Assembly (NCBI GenBank): GCA_028822575.1
Contig: JAPKDN010000002.1
Span: forward strand, 1-25,268
Direction: 5' to 3'
DNA: 25,268 bases
From: Alphaproteobacteria bacterium
GTDB taxonomy: Bacteria; Pseudomonadota; Alphaproteobacteria; Thalassobaculales; Thalassobaculaceae
Both the position numbers and the translations under genes were made by a program. Shown one piece after another: positions 24,044-25,268 of the stretch. Positions within the stretch are counted from its first letter, which is position 1. Each line of letters opens with the position of its first letter. The notes under the pieces were generated by a model. The model was not told where the DNA came from and made no database searches. It saw nothing but the letters and a program-made list of their open reading frames with translations.

Positions 24044-24982
24044 ATGGCGCTTCAGGAAAACGCCCGTGACGCCAGGTTCGCGATAAACCGGCTGGGCTCG
24101 GCGATGGGCGCTGAAATCATCGGACTGGATCTGAACCTGCCGCTGGATGACGCGACCTTCGCGGTGCTGCACGAAACAATGCAAAGCCATCATCTGTTGT
24201 GTTTCCGCGACCAACACAATTTGACCGATGACAGCCAACTTGCCTTCACCGAGCGTTGGGGCCCGCTGGAGGTCTTTCCTGAGGCTGATAAGACGAAGAC
24301 TGAGTCAACGGTCTATCACGTCGCCAATGTCTCACCGGATGGCGTGCATCTGGCCGAGGACAATCCGCAAGTCGTGTTTCAGAAGGTCAATGCCCGTTGG
24401 CACACCGACAGCTCGTACCGCCATATCCCGTCTTTCGCGTCGATCATGTTCGGCACCGAGGTGCTGCCCGACGAGGCAGAGGGCGGCGAGACCGAGTTTT
24501 CTAACATGCTGATGGCTTATGACGCGCTGACAGATGAGATGAAGCGACGGATCGAGCCCTTGCACATGGTGCACTATTACGAATTCGGCCGCCGGATCTA
24601 TCCGGATCTACCGCCAATTTCGGCGGTCGAGCGTGAGGTGGTGCCGCCGACTTGTCACCCCCTGGTCCGGGTCCATCCCGATCGCGCTGGCGCTGGTGGC
24701 AAGGGGCGACGATCCCTGTTCTTGACGACAAATGCAGGAAACGAGGTGAGTGGCATGACCCTGGAGGCCGGCCAAACACTGCACAAGCAGCTCGCCGCCC
24801 ATGCCGGCACGCCAGATTTCTGCTATCGCCACCGTTGGCGCCTCCACGATCTGGTGATGTGGGATAACCGGGTGCTGCTGCATCGGGCACGTCCCTACGA
24901 AATGGAAAAGTATCGTCGGGTTTTTCGCCGCACCACGGTCGCGGGGGCCGGTCCGGTGGAGGGACCGTATTCGACTTCCTAG
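24044..24982 (+). CDS. TauD/TfdA-family Fe(II)/2-oxoglutarate dioxygenase, copy 3 (divergent)
   Basis: 312 residues. It belongs to the same family but is clearly more diverged than the first two. Iron ligands are H120, D122 (ARWHTDSSY) and H280 (RVLLHRARPY); the 2-oxoglutarate arginine is R295/R296 in FRRTTVAGAG. It keeps the family HPLVRVHP segment (205-212), which copies 1 and 2 replace with ALVR, and is thus closer to standard TfdA-like proteins. The central region 185-235 is longer (YPDLPPISAVEREVVPPTCH). AAGGAGG precedes the ATG at 24044 by 7 nt. Last gene of the operon; nothing coding was found in the 286 bases beyond. Substrate unknown. Confidence 0.92.
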   Translation: MALQENARDARFAINRLGSAMGAEIIGLDLNLPLDDATFAVLHETMQSHHLLCFRDQHNLTDDSQLAFTERWGPLEVFPEADKTKTESTVYHVANVSPDGVHLAEDNPQVVFQKVNARWHTDSSYRHIPSFASIMFGTEVLPDEAEGGETEFSNMLMAYDALTDEMKRRIEPLHMVHYYEFGRRIYPDLPPISAVEREVVPPTCHPLVRVHPDRAGAGGKGRRSLFLTTNAGNEVSGMTLEAGQTLHKQLAAHAGTPDFCYRHRWRLHDLVMWDNRVLLHRARPYEMEKYRRVFRRTTVAGAGPVEGPYSTS

Positions 24983-25067
24983 GGTATGGGGTGTCGCTCT
25001 TTGCAAGGTCATGAGTGAACGTTGAAATCCTCTCCTTAGGCCAAACGGCGGAAGCGTACGGATTAAA

Positions 25068-25097
25068 TAATGGAACCCTATTTTAAGGGATCCATTA
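25068..25097. repeat. Inverted repeat downstream of the dioxygenase operon
   Basis: TAATGGA at 25068-25074 pairs with TCCATTA at 25091-25097, and CCCT pairs with AGGG inside, separated by one A-A mismatch and a 6-nt loop. It lies 86 nt after the last stop. It may be the operon terminator or an operator; T-rich sequence follows only weakly. Confidence 0.5.
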
Positions 25098-25142
25098 AGG
25101 GTTTCTTCAGATGAGCGTCGTATGGTGGCTCTGAGACAACGG

Positions 25143-25182
25143 GCCCACCAACCTCGCCCTCCCCCATCAAGGTTGGGCGGGC
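25143..25182. repeat. GC-rich hairpin near the window end
   Basis: CCAACCT at 25148-25154 pairs with AGGTTGG at 25170-25176, extended outside a small internal loop by GCCC (25143-25146) and GGGC (25179-25182). No T-run follows. The stretch from 24983 to 25268 holds no recognisable gene. Confidence 0.4.
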
Positions 25183-25217
25183 GTCACTTATGCAAACGCC
25201 TGTTGATTAAGATTCAC

Positions 25218-25233
25218 TGTCGGGATTCCGACA
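25218..25233. repeat. Short perfect hairpin at the window edge
   Basis: TGTCGG and CCGACA form a perfect 6-bp stem around GATT, and TCAC/GTGA outside could extend it with a bulge. It could belong to the control region or end of a gene beyond the window. Confidence 0.35.
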
Positions 25234-25268
25234 TTGAGTGATTTATGATTCAGTCTTTCGAACATGGG

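Noticed and set aside
1..25268. CRISPR array, tRNA or rRNA genes, transposase
   Set aside because: No regular repeat-spacer pattern, cloverleaf, rRNA-like sequence or transposase signature was seen on either strand.

Overview
The window looks like a piece of a GC-rich proteobacterial chromosome, most likely an alphaproteobacterium of the Rhodospirillales kind. This is inferred from base composition, GTG starts, tight gene coupling and the gene families; no rRNA or other taxonomic marker is present. No intact mobile element, CRISPR array or tRNA gene was seen.

Region 1 (1-15231) is dominated by redox genes. A tight minus-strand operon of seven genes runs from 13113 down to 246, mostly with 1-8 nt gaps or 4-nt ATGA overlaps. 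In order of transcription it encodes: a cytoplasmic flavoprotein fused to two cyclic-nucleotide-binding domains and a four-[4Fe-4S] ferredoxin; a membrane cytochrome b with two His-X13-His pairs; an FHA-TM-decaheme cytochrome c; a small secreted protein of unknown family; a secreted protein with two GlcG/HbpS domains; an outer-membrane beta-barrel; and a secreted decaheme cytochrome c with a C-terminal LVIVD-repeat propeller. Read in order, it is a plausible electron path from NAD(P)H or quinone across the inner membrane and periplasm to the outer membrane, with signalling-type domains (cNMP, FHA) at the cytoplasmic end. Divergent from it, on the plus strand, lie a small TPR membrane protein resembling cytochrome c maturation factors and a pentaheme cytochrome c554-like protein that ends at a strong terminator. 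The first 177 bases hold the 3' end of an unrelated plus-strand gene.

Region 2 (15226-17583, minus) has a zinc-dependent alcohol dehydrogenase followed at once by a secreted protein of unknown function with a PPC-like C-terminal domain and a slippage-prone hexamer repeat.

Region 3 (17742-24982, plus) is an accessory catabolic region: a phytanoyl-CoA-dioxygenase-like enzyme, a class III CoA-transferase, an enoyl-CoA hydratase/isomerase, and three TauD/TfdA-type dioxygenases, two of which are tandem duplicates of equal length. Two decayed loci sit between these genes on the minus strand: an FkbM-like methyltransferase broken by single-base frameshifts and a palindromic insertion (19988-20718), and a toxin-antitoxin pair of the HigB/RelE plus XRE type reduced to a toxin C-terminus and an antitoxin C-terminus (21775-22062). 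Both were found by reading the supposedly empty gaps in all frames. The last 286 bases contain only inverted repeats.
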